Shown piece by piece: positions 26,335 to 34,734 of a stretch of 64,000 bases of DNA. The stretch is taken from NCBI RefSeq assembly GCF_039634785.1, contig NZ_JBBIAB010000006.1, positions 186,001-250,000 on the forward strand, in the 5' to 3' direction. How positions within the stretch are numbered: position 1 is the first letter of the stretch; every line of letters begins with the position of its first letter. Origin of the DNA: Tistrella mobilis. GTDB lineage: Bacteria > Pseudomonadota > Alphaproteobacteria > Tistrellales > Tistrellaceae. The notes under the pieces are model-generated. The model did not search any database. It was given only the letters and a program-made list of their open reading frames with translations, and was not told the DNA's origin. The position numbers were made by a program, and so were the translations under genes.

Positions 26335-27195
26335 ATGACAGGCACCAATGCGATTGCAGGGATCGGCCTGCGCCCGCCGCACCTCCCCGGCCTTCTGTCG
26401 GGAACCGCCGCCCGGCCCGGCTGGGTGGAGATCCATGCCGAGACCTTCATGGCCGCCCGCCCGGGCGCCGGGTCGCATCCGCGGCTGCGGGATCTTGAAC
26501 GGCTGCGGGCGGATCTGCCGGTCTCGATCCACGGCGTCGGTCTGTCGCCCGGCAGCGCCGGCGGTATCGATGCCGATCATCTGGCGCGGCTGGTCGATCT
26601 GGCCTGCCGGCTGGACCCGGTGCTGGTATCGGAACACGCCGCCTGGTGCCGGACACCGGCCGGCTGGATCGACGACCTGCTGCCGCTGCCGATGACGGCC
26701 GGGGCCTTGCGCAGTCTGGCAGACAATGTCTGCCGCATTCAGGACGCGCTGAAGCGGCCGCTGCTGATCGAGAACCCGTCCACCTACCTGCCGCTGGCCG
26801 GCGAGATGGACGAGCCGGCCTTCCTGACCGCCCTGGTCCGGCAGACCGGCTGCGGCCTGCTGCTCGACGTCAACAACATCGCGGTCAGCGCCCATAATCT
26901 GGGGGGCGATGCGCGTGCCTGGCTGGCGGCGATGCCGCTTGCGGCGGTGGGCGAGATCCACATCGCCGGCCATACGGCGGAGCCGGATCCCGACGACCCT
27001 GCCGCCCCGGCGCTGCTGATCGACGATCACGGCCACCCGGTGGCCGATCCGGTCTGGGATCTGCTCGATCAGGCTTTGGCGGCGACCGGTCCGGTGCCGG
27101 TTCTGCTGGAGCGCGACACCGATCTGCCGCCCTGGGCGGTGCTGATCGCCGAGGCGGCGCGCGCTGACCTTGCCATCGATCGGGTGCGGCCATGA
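26335..27195 (+). CDS. bufB1: MNIO (DUF692) multinuclear iron oxidase, BufB-like
   Basis: A 286-residue TIM-barrel MNIO enzyme. Metal-ligand motifs occur in family order: SIHGVGLSPG, SEHAAW, IENPSTYL, LLDVNNIAVSAHN, GEIHIAGH, IDDHGHPV and LERDTDLP. MNIOs use two or three iron ions and O2 to modify peptide cysteines. It should act on the DUF2282 peptide encoded 46 bp upstream. The stop overlaps the next gene as ATGA. Confidence 0.94.
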   Translation: MTGTNAIAGIGLRPPHLPGLLSGTAARPGWVEIHAETFMAARPGAGSHPRLRDLERLRADLPVSIHGVGLSPGSAGGIDADHLARLVDLACRLDPVLVSEHAAWCRTPAGWIDDLLPLPMTAGALRSLADNVCRIQDALKRPLLIENPSTYLPLAGEMDEPAFLTALVRQTGCGLLLDVNNIAVSAHNLGGDARAWLAAMPLAAVGEIHIAGHTAEPDPDDPAAPALLIDDHGHPVADPVWDLLDQALAATGPVPVLLERDTDLPPWAVLIAEAARADLAIDRVRP

Positions 27196-27959
27196 GCCTC
27201 GGCGATTTTCAGGACCGGATGGCGGCGATGGCACTCGGCCGGGCGCCGGTCGACCCGGCGGCCATTGCCGGCTGGGCCGATCCCCGCTGGTCCGCCGCCG
27301 CCCTGCAGCGCCGGCTGGCGGTGCATCGCCGCAATGCCGCGGGTGCGGCGATCGAGGCGCTGGCCGCGGCCTTTCCGGTCACCCGGATGATGATCGGCGA
27401 CGCCGCATTCGCAATCTTCGCCCGCGCATATCTGCGTGATCACCCCCCGGCCGTGCCGCAGCTGTCGGCCTGGGGCGCGGACTTCCCCGACCAACTGGCG
27501 GCAGAGGCCGATCTCTGGCCGGCGGTTGCCTGGGTGGCGCGGCTGGAATGGGCGCGGGTGGCGGTCTGGTTCGCGCCCGAGACCCCGGTCTTTCACCCCG
27601 GTGCGGCCCCGCCGACCCGCCTGATGCTCAGGCCTTCGGCCCGGGTGGTCGATGCGCCCTGGCCGGTTCAGGCGATCTGGGCGGCCCATCAACCGGATGC
27701 CGCCATGGATCTGGCCGAGGCGATCGAGCGCGGGCCGGACTGCGTGCTGATGGTGCGTGGCCCGTCGGGCCTGCCGGTTCACCACCTCATGCCCGCCGGG
27801 ACCGGTGGTCTGGCCGGGCTGTTCTGTCCGAACGACCGGGGCGAGGTGCCGGCGCTTGCCGCCGTGGTCGCGCTGGCACTGGAACGCCGCCCCGATCTGG
27901 ACCTGCCGGCGGCGCTGGGCGGGCTGATATCCGCGGGCGCGCTCGGCCCTGCGGCCTGA
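27192..27959 (+). CDS. bufC1: DUF2063 MNIO partner protein, BufC-like
   Basis: A 255-residue protein with the N-terminal DUF2063 domain (LQRRLAVHRRNAAGAAIEAL, AAFPVTRMMIGDAAF, FARAYLRDHPP). It is called a putative DNA-binding domain in databases, but in MNIO systems it is the partner that presents the precursor to the enzyme. It overlaps the MNIO gene by 4 bp, as is usual for these pairs. The C-terminal half is less conserved. Confidence 0.92.
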   Translation: MSLGDFQDRMAAMALGRAPVDPAAIAGWADPRWSAAALQRRLAVHRRNAAGAAIEALAAAFPVTRMMIGDAAFAIFARAYLRDHPPAVPQLSAWGADFPDQLAAEADLWPAVAWVARLEWARVAVWFAPETPVFHPGAAPPTRLMLRPSARVVDAPWPVQAIWAAHQPDAAMDLAEAIERGPDCVLMVRGPSGLPVHHLMPAGTGGLAGLFCPNDRGEVPALAAVVALALERRPDLDLPAALGGLISAGALGPAA

Positions 27960-27977
27960 TCATCGAAGGATCTTCCC

Positions 27978-28454
27978 ATGCGACGTATCCTGCAGGGCTA
28001 TTACCGCCTGCCCGGGGCCGGCGACGGCTGGATCGCGGCCGGTCTGCTGGCGGCGCTCCGGCTCTGGCTGGCCTGGCCGTTTTTCCACACCGGCATGCTC
28101 AGGGTGGAGCGCTGGTCGACCCAGACCTTCCTGTTCGGCGACATCCACCCGCTGCCGGGTGTCGATCCGTGGATCGCGGCGCTGCTGACCACCACGGCCG
28201 AACTCACCCTGCCGGTCTTGCTGGCCGTGGGGCTCGCCGGCCGGCTTGCCGGCCTCGGCCTCGCGGTCATGGCCGCCACCATCCTGCTGGTGGTGGGCCA
28301 GACGCCCCAGGGGCTGGAGAACGGCATCTCTCAGCCGGCCGAACAGATCCCCTGGATCCTGGCCGGTCTGGTCATCGCCCTGGCGGGGCCGGGGCGGCTG
28401 GCGCTGGATCGGGTGATCGCGACCCGTCTGTTGCCGGCGCGGGTCAGGTCTTGA
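27978..28454 (+). CDS. DoxX-family membrane protein (BufD-like)
   Basis: A 158-residue membrane protein with about four hydrophobic segments (LLAALRLWLAWPFFHTGMLR, ALLTTTAELTLPVLLAVGLA, GLAVMAATILLVVG, IPWILAGLVIALAG). DoxX proteins often close bufferin operons. A redox or copper-related membrane role is inferred from context. The last 11 bp overlap the convergent cupin gene. Confidence 0.88.
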   Translation: MRRILQGYYRLPGAGDGWIAAGLLAALRLWLAWPFFHTGMLRVERWSTQTFLFGDIHPLPGVDPWIAALLTTTAELTLPVLLAVGLAGRLAGLGLAVMAATILLVVGQTPQGLENGISQPAEQIPWILAGLVIALAGPGRLALDRVIATRLLPARVRS

Positions 28455-28788
28455 CCACATAGTCCTTGAGCGTGGTCTCCACCACTTCCCAGGTGCCGGT
28501 GAAGCCCTCGTGAAGGATGACGGCATCGCCGGGGCCGACCCGGCGGGCGGTGCCGCCATCCTCGGTGATGATCGAAAGCCCCGAGCGGATGCGGCAGTAT
28601 TCCCAGCAATCGCTGACGAAGCGCCATTTGCCGGGCGTGGCCTCCCAGAGCCCGGCGGCGAGGCCGTCGGGCCGCTCTTCCACGCTCCAGGTGCGGAAGA
28701 CCGGCGCGCCCTCCAGCACATTGGCGGGGTTGGGGGTGGAGCGTTCCGGCTCTATGCCGTCGATCTCGAGCATGGTGAGCAGGGCCAT
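28444..28788 (-). CDS. Small cupin protein (DUF861-type)
   Basis: A 114-residue single-domain cupin of the (S)-ureidoglycine-aminohydrolase-like DUF861 group: GLWEATPGKWRF, DCWEYCRIRSGLSIITEDGG and GPGDAVILHEGFTGTWEVVE. Such proteins are mostly unassigned, and metal ligands are incomplete compared with classic cupins. GAGGGAGA precedes ATG 28788. Confidence 0.83.
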   Translation of the reverse strand: MALLTMLEIDGIEPERSTPNPANVLEGAPVFRTWSVEERPDGLAAGLWEATPGKWRFVSDCWEYCRIRSGLSIITEDGGTARRVGPGDAVILHEGFTGTWEVVETTLKDYVVKT

Positions 28789-28861
28789 GGCGTCGTCTCC
28801 CTCTGATCCGGGGACCGTATCGCCCCCCGGGGTGAGAGCATAGCCTGCCGCCTGTGGAACG

Positions 28862-28899
28862 AAAACGGGCGCCGCCTCGATGAAGAGGCGGCGCCCGTT
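28862..28899 (-). terminator. Intrinsic terminator of gapR
   Basis: A perfect 15-bp stem, AACGGGCGCCGCCTC (28864-28878) with its reverse complement (28885-28899), loop GATGAA. On the minus strand it continues into TTTTCGTT, 20 bp past the gapR stop. Confidence 0.85.
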
Positions 28900-28919
28900 C
28901 GAATTCCGTCGCCGGGGGC

Positions 28920-29171
28920 TCAGCCGATCGGCATGCCCAGGGCGCGCTTGTAGAGTTCGAGCAGTTCGTCCTGCTCCGCCACGTCGTGCGGCTCCATCTT
29001 GCGGAGCTTGAGCACCTGGCGCATCACCTTGGTGTCGAAGCCGTTGCCCTTGGCTTCGGCGAAGATCTCGCGGATGTTCGCGGCGATGCCGGCCTTCTCT
29101 TCCTCCAGCCGCTCGATCCGCTCGATATACGAGCGCAGCACGTCGCCCGCGATGCCGCCGACCTCGGTCAT
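28920..29171 (-). CDS. gapR: GapR-like DUF2312 DNA-binding protein
   Basis: An 83-residue all-helical protein: VLRSYIERIERLEEEKAG, IFAEAKGNGFDTKVMRQVLKLRKM and LYKRALGMP. It matches DUF2312, the alphaproteobacterial GapR family. GapR of Caulobacter binds overtwisted DNA and helps topoisomerases during replication and transcription. Single gene with its own strong terminator. A good marker that the host is an alphaproteobacterium. Confidence 0.9.
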   Translation of the reverse strand: MTEVGGIAGDVLRSYIERIERLEEEKAGIAANIREIFAEAKGNGFDTKVMRQVLKLRKMEPHDVAEQDELLELYKRALGMPIG

Positions 29172-29298
29172 GGATCGTATCCCCGTCTCTCAAGGCAGAT
29201 GACCATCGGAACCCCCGGCCGCGGGGATCCCGTGCAAGGGCGGCAAGATAGCGGCTGGCGCGGGCCGGCGCAATCGCGGCGATGCGGCGGCGGCGGGC

Positions 29299-30195
29299 TC
29301 AGCCTTCGCGGAACCGGGCGGGGGTGATGCCGAAGGCGCGGCGGAAGCGGGTGGTGAGATGGGCCTGGCTGGCGAAGCCGGTGGCGGCGGCAATCTCGGC
29401 GATCGGCAGCCGGGTGCGGGCCAGAAGGTCGCGGGCCCGTTCGAGCCGCAGCCGCATGACATAGGCGAGCGGGGTCTCTCCGGTCTCGCCGCGGAAGCTG
29501 CGGGCGAAATGATAGGGGGTGAGGCCGGCGGCGCCGGCCAGATCCGACAGACGGATCGGCTCGTGCAGCCGGTCCATGATCAGGCCGTGTACCCGGGCGA
29601 GCCGCCCACCCGGCAGACCGGCCCGCTCCGGATCCGCGACCGGCGCAGCCCTGTGGCGGCGCAGCAGGTCGAGGGCGATCAGATAGGCGCGCGAATCCAT
29701 CTCGATCGGGCCGGGCGGATCGGTCGTGTCGAAGGCGCGGGTCAGATAGGCCGTCACCTGGCCCGGCAACTCGCCATCCGGCCGGCCGAAGAAATCGGCC
29801 AGCCGTCCGGCACCCCGGCGGCCGCCATGGCCGTCATCGACCTCGTCCAGCAATGACTGGCGGAAATAGAGATGGGCGTAGTCGACCGGGGCCGCCGCCT
29901 CGGCGCGAAACCGTCCGCCGCTGCCGGGAACCTGCAATGACACGGTGCCGTCGCGCCCGGCTTCGTCGGCAACCGGCCGGTCGACCCGGCGGACGACGGG
30001 GCCGGCGATCTGGATGGTCAGCACATAATGATCGACGCCGGGGAAGTCGGTCGCCTCGCCCAGACGGGCGACCTGGCGGCTGACCGGGGCATTCCAGCGC
30101 TCGGCCACCCCCACAGGGCTGGTCGCGACCGTGGTGCCCAGCCGGCGATAGAGCGCCAGATGCGCAGGTTCCTCATCGAAGGCGTGGACGCCCAT
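29299..30195 (-). CDS. AraC-family transcriptional regulator
   Basis: A 298-residue soluble AraC regulator. The N-terminal 180 residues are the ligand domain (DFPGVDHYVLTIQIAGPVVRR), and the C-terminal about 100 residues the double HTH (IRLSDLAGAAGLTPYHFARS, IAEIAAATGFASQAHLTTRF). It is divergent from the XapX-amidohydrolase unit and probably controls it. The intergenic region has two direct AGCAATC repeats. GAGGGAGG precedes ATG 30195. Confidence 0.9.
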   Translation of the reverse strand: MGVHAFDEEPAHLALYRRLGTTVATSPVGVAERWNAPVSRQVARLGEATDFPGVDHYVLTIQIAGPVVRRVDRPVADEAGRDGTVSLQVPGSGGRFRAEAAAPVDYAHLYFRQSLLDEVDDGHGGRRGAGRLADFFGRPDGELPGQVTAYLTRAFDTTDPPGPIEMDSRAYLIALDLLRRHRAAPVADPERAGLPGGRLARVHGLIMDRLHEPIRLSDLAGAAGLTPYHFARSFRGETGETPLAYVMRLRLERARDLLARTRLPIAEIAAATGFASQAHLTTRFRRAFGITPARFREG

Positions 30196-30216
30196 CTCCG
30201 CCCTCCCTCGCCGGAC

Positions 30217-30246
30217 AGCAATCTGCGGCTAAGAATTAAAGCAATC
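30217..30246. promoter_or_regulatory. Direct repeat AGCAATC, candidate AraC site
   Basis: AGCAATC at 30217-30223 and again at 30240-30246, 23 bp start to start (about two turns), in the AraC/XapX intergenic region. Direct repeats on one DNA face are the usual AraC-family site. Confidence 0.4.
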
Positions 30247-30345
30247 CGGTGAAAGACGCATCAGGCCGATGGCGGGAAGCTGGCGTTCATCGCGGTGCGC
30301 TTGACGGCACTGCCACAGACCTTGCGGGCCGGAGGCCGCAGCGCC

Positions 30346-30636
30346 ATGAAGATCTATGTCCTCTCCCTTGGTGCCGGCCTGCTGGTCGGCCTGATCTACG
30401 GTCTGCTGAATGTGCGCTCGCCCGCGCCGCCGGTCATCGCTTTGCTCGGGCTTCTGGGTATTCTGATCGGCGAGCAGGTGGTGCCGATCGCGAAGCGCGC
30501 GCTCGGCGGCGAGGGCATCACCCTGTCGTGGATGCGCCAGGAATGCACCCCGCACATTTTCGGTGATCTGCCCCGGCAGGCGTCGAAGACCGAGGGGCGC
30601 GATGATCCTGCATCCGATCCCTCCCGCCCCGCCTGA
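30346..30636 (+). CDS. XapX-domain (DUF1427) small membrane protein
   Basis: A 96-residue protein with two hydrophobic helices of the XapX type (YVLSLGAGLLVGLIYGLLNV, PPVIALLGLLGILIGEQVVP) and a polar tail containing WMRQECTPHIFG. XapX proteins are often next to YtcJ-like amidohydrolases, as here; their function is unknown. I start at ATG 30346, after GGAGGCCGC. Confidence 0.85.
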   Translation: MKIYVLSLGAGLLVGLIYGLLNVRSPAPPVIALLGLLGILIGEQVVPIAKRALGGEGITLSWMRQECTPHIFGDLPRQASKTEGRDDPASDPSRPA

Positions 30637-30665
30637 TGCCCCGCCCAATCGAAGGATCGCCATCC

Positions 30666-32570
30666 ATGTCTGCATCCAGCGGATCACCGACAGCCGACCT
30701 GCTGCTGGTCAACGGCCGGGTCACCACGCTCGATCCCGCCAATCCCGAGGCGGATGCGGTGGCGATCGCCGATGGCCGCATCCTCGCCGTCGGGCGCCGC
30801 CGGGATCTGGCGGCGTCGACCGGCCCCGAGACGCAGGTGATCGATCTGGGCGGCCGGCGGGTGATCCCGGGCCTCAACGACAGCCACACCCATCTGATCC
30901 GCGGCGGGCTGAACTACAACATGGAGCTGCGCTGGGAGGGGATCGAGAGCGTTCACGACGCGCTGGCCCTGCTGAAGGCGCAGGCGCGGGTGACGCCTCC
31001 CCCGCAATGGGTGCGGGTGGTGGGCTCGTTCACCATGTACCAGTTCCGCGAGAAGCGGCTGCCGACGCTGGACGAGATCAATGCGGCGGCCCCCGACACG
31101 CCGGTCTTCATCCTGCATCTCTACGACCGGGCGCTGCTGAACCGGGCGGCGCTCCGTGCGGTGGGCTATACCCGCGACACGCCGGAACCGCCGGGCGGCG
31201 AGATCCAGCGCGATGCCCATGGCGAGCCGACGGGGCTGCTGCTGGCCAAACCCAATGCGGCGATCCTGTACGCGACGCTCGCCCGCGGGCCGAAGCTGGA
31301 GCCGGAGGATCAGATCAACTCCACCCGCCAGTTCATGCGCGAGCTGAACCGGCTGGGCGTGACCAGCGTGATCGATGCCGGCGGCGGCTTTCAGAACTAT
31401 CCGGACGATTATGCGATCATCCGCAGGCTGGCCGAGGACGACCAGCTGACGGTGCGCATCGCCTACAACCTCTTCACCCAGCGTCCGGGTGCCGAGACAG
31501 AGGATTTCGTGAACTGGGCCGCCCAGGTGACGCCGGGCGATGGCGGCGACTGGTTCCGCCACAACGGTGCCGGCGAGATGCTGGTGTTCTCGGCCGCCGA
31601 TTTCGAAGATTTCTTCATGCCGCGCCCGGAGCTGCCGCCCGAGATGGAGGGCCAGCTGGAGCAGGTGGTGCGGGTGCTGGTCGCCAATCGCTGGCCCTTC
31701 CGCCTGCACGCCACCTATGACGAAAGCATCGGCCGCGCGCTCGACGTGTTCGAGCGGGTGAACCGCGAGATCCCCTTCGACGGGCTGCATTGGTTCTTCG
31801 ATCATGCCGAGACGGTGACCGCGCGCAATCTGGAGCGGATCGCGGCGCTGGGCGGCGGGATCGCGGTCCAGCACCGCATGGCCTTTCAGGGCGAGGCCTT
31901 CGTCGATCGTTATGGCGCCCGCGCTGCTGAGGCCACGCCGCCGGTGCGCCGGATGCTGGATATGGGCCTGCCGGTCGGCGGCGGCACCGATGCGACCCGG
32001 GTGGCCAGCTACAACCCCTGGACGGCGCTCGCCTGGCTGATCGGCGGGCGGACGGTGGGCGGTCTGCAGCTCTACCCGCCCTCGACCCGGCCCTCGCGGC
32101 TGGAGGCGCTCGGCATGTGGACCGAAGGCTCGGCCTGGTTCTCGACCGAAGGGGGGAAGAAGGGCCGGATCCAGGCCGGGCAGTTCGCCGACCTGGCGGT
32201 GCTGTCCGAGGATCTGATGACGGTCGCCGACGAGGCGATCGCCGGGATCGAAAGCCTGCTGACCATCGTCGGCGGCCGGATCGTGCATGGCGCCGGCCCC
32301 TTCGACCGGCTGGCGCCGCCGCCGCTGCCGGTCAGCCCCGACTGGGCGCCGACCAGGCGCTATGCGCTGGATCAGGTGAAGCAGCGCAAGGCGGCGATGG
32401 CGGCCGAGGGCATCGACCGCTCGGTCGCCGCGGCCGGCAGCTGCTGTGCCAGCGCCTGCGGCATCCACGGCCATGCCCATGCCCGGCCGCGCGCCGCTTC
32501 CCTGCCGGTGCAGGACGGCGATCTGGCCGGTTTCTGGGGGGCCGTCGGCTGCGGCTGCTGGGCGGTCTGA
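30666..32570 (+). CDS. YtcJ-like amidohydrolase with Cys-rich tail
   Basis: A 634-residue amidohydrolase-superfamily TIM barrel. Signature parts: LLLVNGRVTTLDP, the HxH metal motif GLNDSHTHLIRGG, FDGLHWFFDHAE, VQHRMAFQGE, GGGTDATRVASYNPW and GRIQAGQFADLAVLS. The first in-frame ATG (30636) overlaps the xapX stop but has no SD; GAAGGA favours ATG 30666. The C-terminal about 45 residues are unusual, with a Cys/His-rich segment (SCCASACGIHGHAHA, then GCGCW) that could bind metal. Substrate unknown. Confidence 0.9.
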   Translation: MSASSGSPTADLLLVNGRVTTLDPANPEADAVAIADGRILAVGRRRDLAASTGPETQVIDLGGRRVIPGLNDSHTHLIRGGLNYNMELRWEGIESVHDALALLKAQARVTPPPQWVRVVGSFTMYQFREKRLPTLDEINAAAPDTPVFILHLYDRALLNRAALRAVGYTRDTPEPPGGEIQRDAHGEPTGLLLAKPNAAILYATLARGPKLEPEDQINSTRQFMRELNRLGVTSVIDAGGGFQNYPDDYAIIRRLAEDDQLTVRIAYNLFTQRPGAETEDFVNWAAQVTPGDGGDWFRHNGAGEMLVFSAADFEDFFMPRPELPPEMEGQLEQVVRVLVANRWPFRLHATYDESIGRALDVFERVNREIPFDGLHWFFDHAETVTARNLERIAALGGGIAVQHRMAFQGEAFVDRYGARAAEATPPVRRMLDMGLPVGGGTDATRVASYNPWTALAWLIGGRTVGGLQLYPPSTRPSRLEALGMWTEGSAWFSTEGGKKGRIQAGQFADLAVLSEDLMTVADEAIAGIESLLTIVGGRIVHGAGPFDRLAPPPLPVSPDWAPTRRYALDQVKQRKAAMAAEGIDRSVAAAGSCCASACGIHGHAHARPRAASLPVQDGDLAGFWGAVGCGCWAV

Positions 32571-32604
32571 CGCGGACCGCGTGCGGCGGTCGGCGTCAGC
32601 GCCA

Positions 32605-32652
32605 GCCCGTCAGCGTCAGCCCCCGTCAGCGTCAGCCCCCGTCAGCGTCAGC
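32605..32652. repeat. Tandem 16-bp repeat, about 3 copies
   Basis: Three units of CCCCGTCAGCGTCAGC (the first one base different), with a decayed fourth upstream from about 32591. The last unit contains the stop codon of the DUF1244 gene on the minus strand. Probably slippage-derived. Confidence 0.85.
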
Positions 32653-32950
32653 CCTTGTGCGCCGCCGCCTGTTTCGCCGCAAAGGCCGCCTGCTGTTCGG
32701 GCGTCGCCTCGGTCTGGTGGCGGGCCTTCCATTCGGCATAGGGCATGCCATAGACCAGTTCGCGCGCCGCTTCCTTGTCGATCGGCTCGCCCTTTTCGGC
32801 CGCGGCATCGGCATACCAGTTCGACAGGCAGTTGCGGCAGAAGCCGGCCAGGTTCATCAGATCGATGTTCTGCACCTCCGGCCGGTCGCGCAGATGCTGG
32901 ACCAGACGGCGGAAAACGGCGGCTTCGAGTTCGGTGCGGGTATCGGTCAT
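32648..32950 (-). CDS. DUF1244 family protein
   Basis: A 100-residue protein with the DUF1244 signature VQNIDLMNLAGFCRNCLSNW (two Cys, CRNC) and GEPIDKEAARELVYGMPYAE. Widespread in alpha- and gammaproteobacteria, function unknown. GAGGA lies 9 nt before ATG 32950; the in-frame ATG at 32965 has no ribosome site. The stop codon lies inside a 16-bp tandem repeat, so the C-terminal Ala/Lys-rich end may vary between strains. Confidence 0.9.
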   Translation of the reverse strand: MTDTRTELEAAVFRRLVQHLRDRPEVQNIDLMNLAGFCRNCLSNWYADAAAEKGEPIDKEAARELVYGMPYAEWKARHQTEATPEQQAAFAAKQAAAHKG

Positions 32951-33002
32951 CTGGCTGGTCCTCATCAGACGGGAGACGGGGAATGTGGGGCGCGGAGGCC
33001 GA

Positions 33003-33779
33003 TCAGTCCAGCCCGGCGATCGCCGCAGAAAGGGCGGCGGCGATCAGCCCGGCCATGACCGCAGCGCCCTCGGTCGTTGTGATCAGATCCTGGCGGATCT
33101 CCAGCGCCACATAGGGCAGGCCGCGCCGTTCGGCATGGATGTCGGTGGTGTAGCCGCGCATGGTTTTCAGCGAATAGGGCTGATTGTCGCCCACCACCAG
33201 CCCGGGCGAGGCACGCAGATGGCGGAGCAGCGGCGTCGCCAGACGGTCGTTGCGGGCATGGAGCACACCCACATGCCAGGGGCGATGCTGGCCGTCCATC
33301 CGGTCGGTGCAGGAATGGACCGAGACCACCGCCGGGTGCAGCCCGGCGGCGACCAGGGCGGTGATCCGGCGGTCGACGGCGGTGTGATAGGGATGGAAGA
33401 TCCGCGCGGCCCGATCCCGATGCTCTGCCGGCCCGGCCCGCCGGTTGCCCGGCACCTCGATCCCGTCGGACCGGCCGGGCATCGACGCCGGGTCGTCGAG
33501 GAAACGGTTCACATCCAGCACCAGCCGCGAGACCGTGGTCAGCACCGCAGGGGCCGCGAAGGCACCGGCCAGGCGGCGGGTCACCTCGGCCGCCCCGATA
33601 TCCCAGGCCACATGCCGGCCGAGCACGGCCGGATCCAGACCAAGCCCCTGATATTCAGGCGGGATGTGGTTGCTGGCATGATCGCAGAGGAAGATCACCC
33701 GGGCGCGGGCGTCGGGGCGGATCAGCTCGGGCGTGAAGGGGTCGGGCGTGAGGGGGGCGGGCGTGAGGGGGGCGGTCAA
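33003..33779 (-). CDS. N-formylglutamate amidohydrolase-like protein
   Basis: A 258-residue member of the N-formylglutamate deformylase (HutG-like) family: FLCDHASNHIPPEYQGLGL, HVAWDIGAAEVTRRL, LDVNRFLDDPAS, IFHPYHTAVDRRI, VSVHSC and GDNQPYSL. The family deformylates N-formyl-L-glutamate in histidine catabolism, but no hut genes are nearby, so the substrate may differ. The N-terminus has a short TPAPLTPDPFTPE repeat from a 15-bp tandem repeat. It follows the creatininase gene by 12 bp. Confidence 0.88.
   Translation of the reverse strand: MTAPLTPAPLTPDPFTPELIRPDARARVIFLCDHASNHIPPEYQGLGLDPAVLGRHVAWDIGAAEVTRRLAGAFAAPAVLTTVSRLVLDVNRFLDDPASMPGRSDGIEVPGNRRAGPAEHRDRAARIFHPYHTAVDRRITALVAAGLHPAVVSVHSCTDRMDGQHRPWHVGVLHARNDRLATPLLRHLRASPGLVVGDNQPYSLKTMRGYTTDIHAERRGLPYVALEIRQDLITTTEGAAVMAGLIAAALSAAIAGLD
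33728..33772. repeat. Tandem 15-bp repeat (3 copies) at a gene start
   Basis: Three in-frame units of CGGGCGTGAGGGGGG (first copy diverged) encode the Thr-Pro-rich N-terminus of the amidohydrolase. Unit length of five codons keeps the frame if copies are gained or lost. Confidence 0.8.
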
Positions 33780-33791
33780 ATCCGGCCGGCC

Positions 33792-34535
33792 TCAGCTGTC
33801 GTCGCCTGCGACCATGACCGCGGCGCGGACGATTTCGGTCGCGCCGGTCGCCCCCAGGGCGGCGAGCAGGGCATGGCCCTTCTCTGCCGTGGCGGCAGAG
33901 GGATCGCCGATCACGCCGCTTCGGGTATAGGCGGCCATGCCCAGCTCGGTCAGCCGCGGCCGCTCTCGCGCGCCATCGGCGGCGGGCAGGGGCAGTGCCA
34001 CGGCATCGGGGGCGGCGGCCAGCAGGATCGAGGTCTCGATCTCGCCCGCATGCATGTCTTCCGACAGGCTGCGGGTGATGCCGGCCGCCTGCAGGGCCTC
34101 TGCCCAATGGTCGCGGCCGGGCAGCAGCAGGGTGCGGGGATGGGCGGTCAGGTTCAGTTCCTGGACCAGATTGGCCAGCACGTAATTGCCGCCATGGGCG
34201 TTGACGATGGCGAACACGCCGATGCCCTGATGGCGCAGGCTTGCCGCCAGATCTTCCACGAAACCGCCAAGCGCGCGGGCACCAACCCAGACGGCGCCGG
34301 GGAAGCCCGCATGTTCCTGGGAACAGCTGACCGGCAGCGGCGGCAGCACCAGCGTGGCGGCGGCCATGTCCGCCGGCAGGGCGTCGTGGATCGCGGCGGC
34401 GACGGCACCGGCGATCAGCGTGTCGGTGGTCATGGGCAGATGGGGGCCGTGCTGTTCGAACGACCCCACCGGCAGGATCGCAGCCAGCGGCGCGGTGGCG
34501 GAAAGATGGGGCAGGCGCTGTCGTGACGGGATCAT
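33792..34535 (-). CDS. Creatininase-family amidohydrolase
   Basis: A 247-residue creatininase/FAPy-deformylase-fold protein. Metal motifs: ILPVGSFEQHGPHLPMTTDT (Glu, His, Asp ligands), INAHGGN and DMHAGEIETSI. Family members open cyclic amides or hydrolyse formamides (creatinine, FAPy, mycofactocin-precursor-type peptides). Paired with the N-formylglutamate amidohydrolase-like gene, suggesting a small amide-degrading operon. Confidence 0.9.
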   Translation of the reverse strand: MIPSRQRLPHLSATAPLAAILPVGSFEQHGPHLPMTTDTLIAGAVAAAIHDALPADMAAATLVLPPLPVSCSQEHAGFPGAVWVGARALGGFVEDLAASLRHQGIGVFAIVNAHGGNYVLANLVQELNLTAHPRTLLLPGRDHWAEALQAAGITRSLSEDMHAGEIETSILLAAAPDAVALPLPAADGARERPRLTELGMAAYTRSGVIGDPSAATAEKGHALLAALGATGATEIVRAAVMVAGDDS

Positions 34536-34734
34536 CGGATGCGGATCTCTCGACGAATCGGATCTCTGGACGACGGCCGGCCCTACCCTTGATGGGCGGC
34601 CGGCCAGTCACCGGAGGGGGAGGGCTGCGCGCGCGCCACAAGAATGGCCCGTCCTGCAGGACTTGCCAAGCCATGCGACCTCCGGTCACGATCTTCGCGC
34701 CGCCTCTTCCCCTGACCTGATGGATCCGCCACCC

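Noticed and set aside
32605-32652. Possible CRISPR array or attachment site
   Set aside because: Units are directly adjacent 16-mers without spacers, with no cas genes, integrase or tRNA nearby.
33003-34535. Histidine-utilisation (hut) operon
   Set aside because: Only an N-formylglutamate amidohydrolase-like gene and a creatininase-family gene are present; no hutH, hutU, hutI or hutF.
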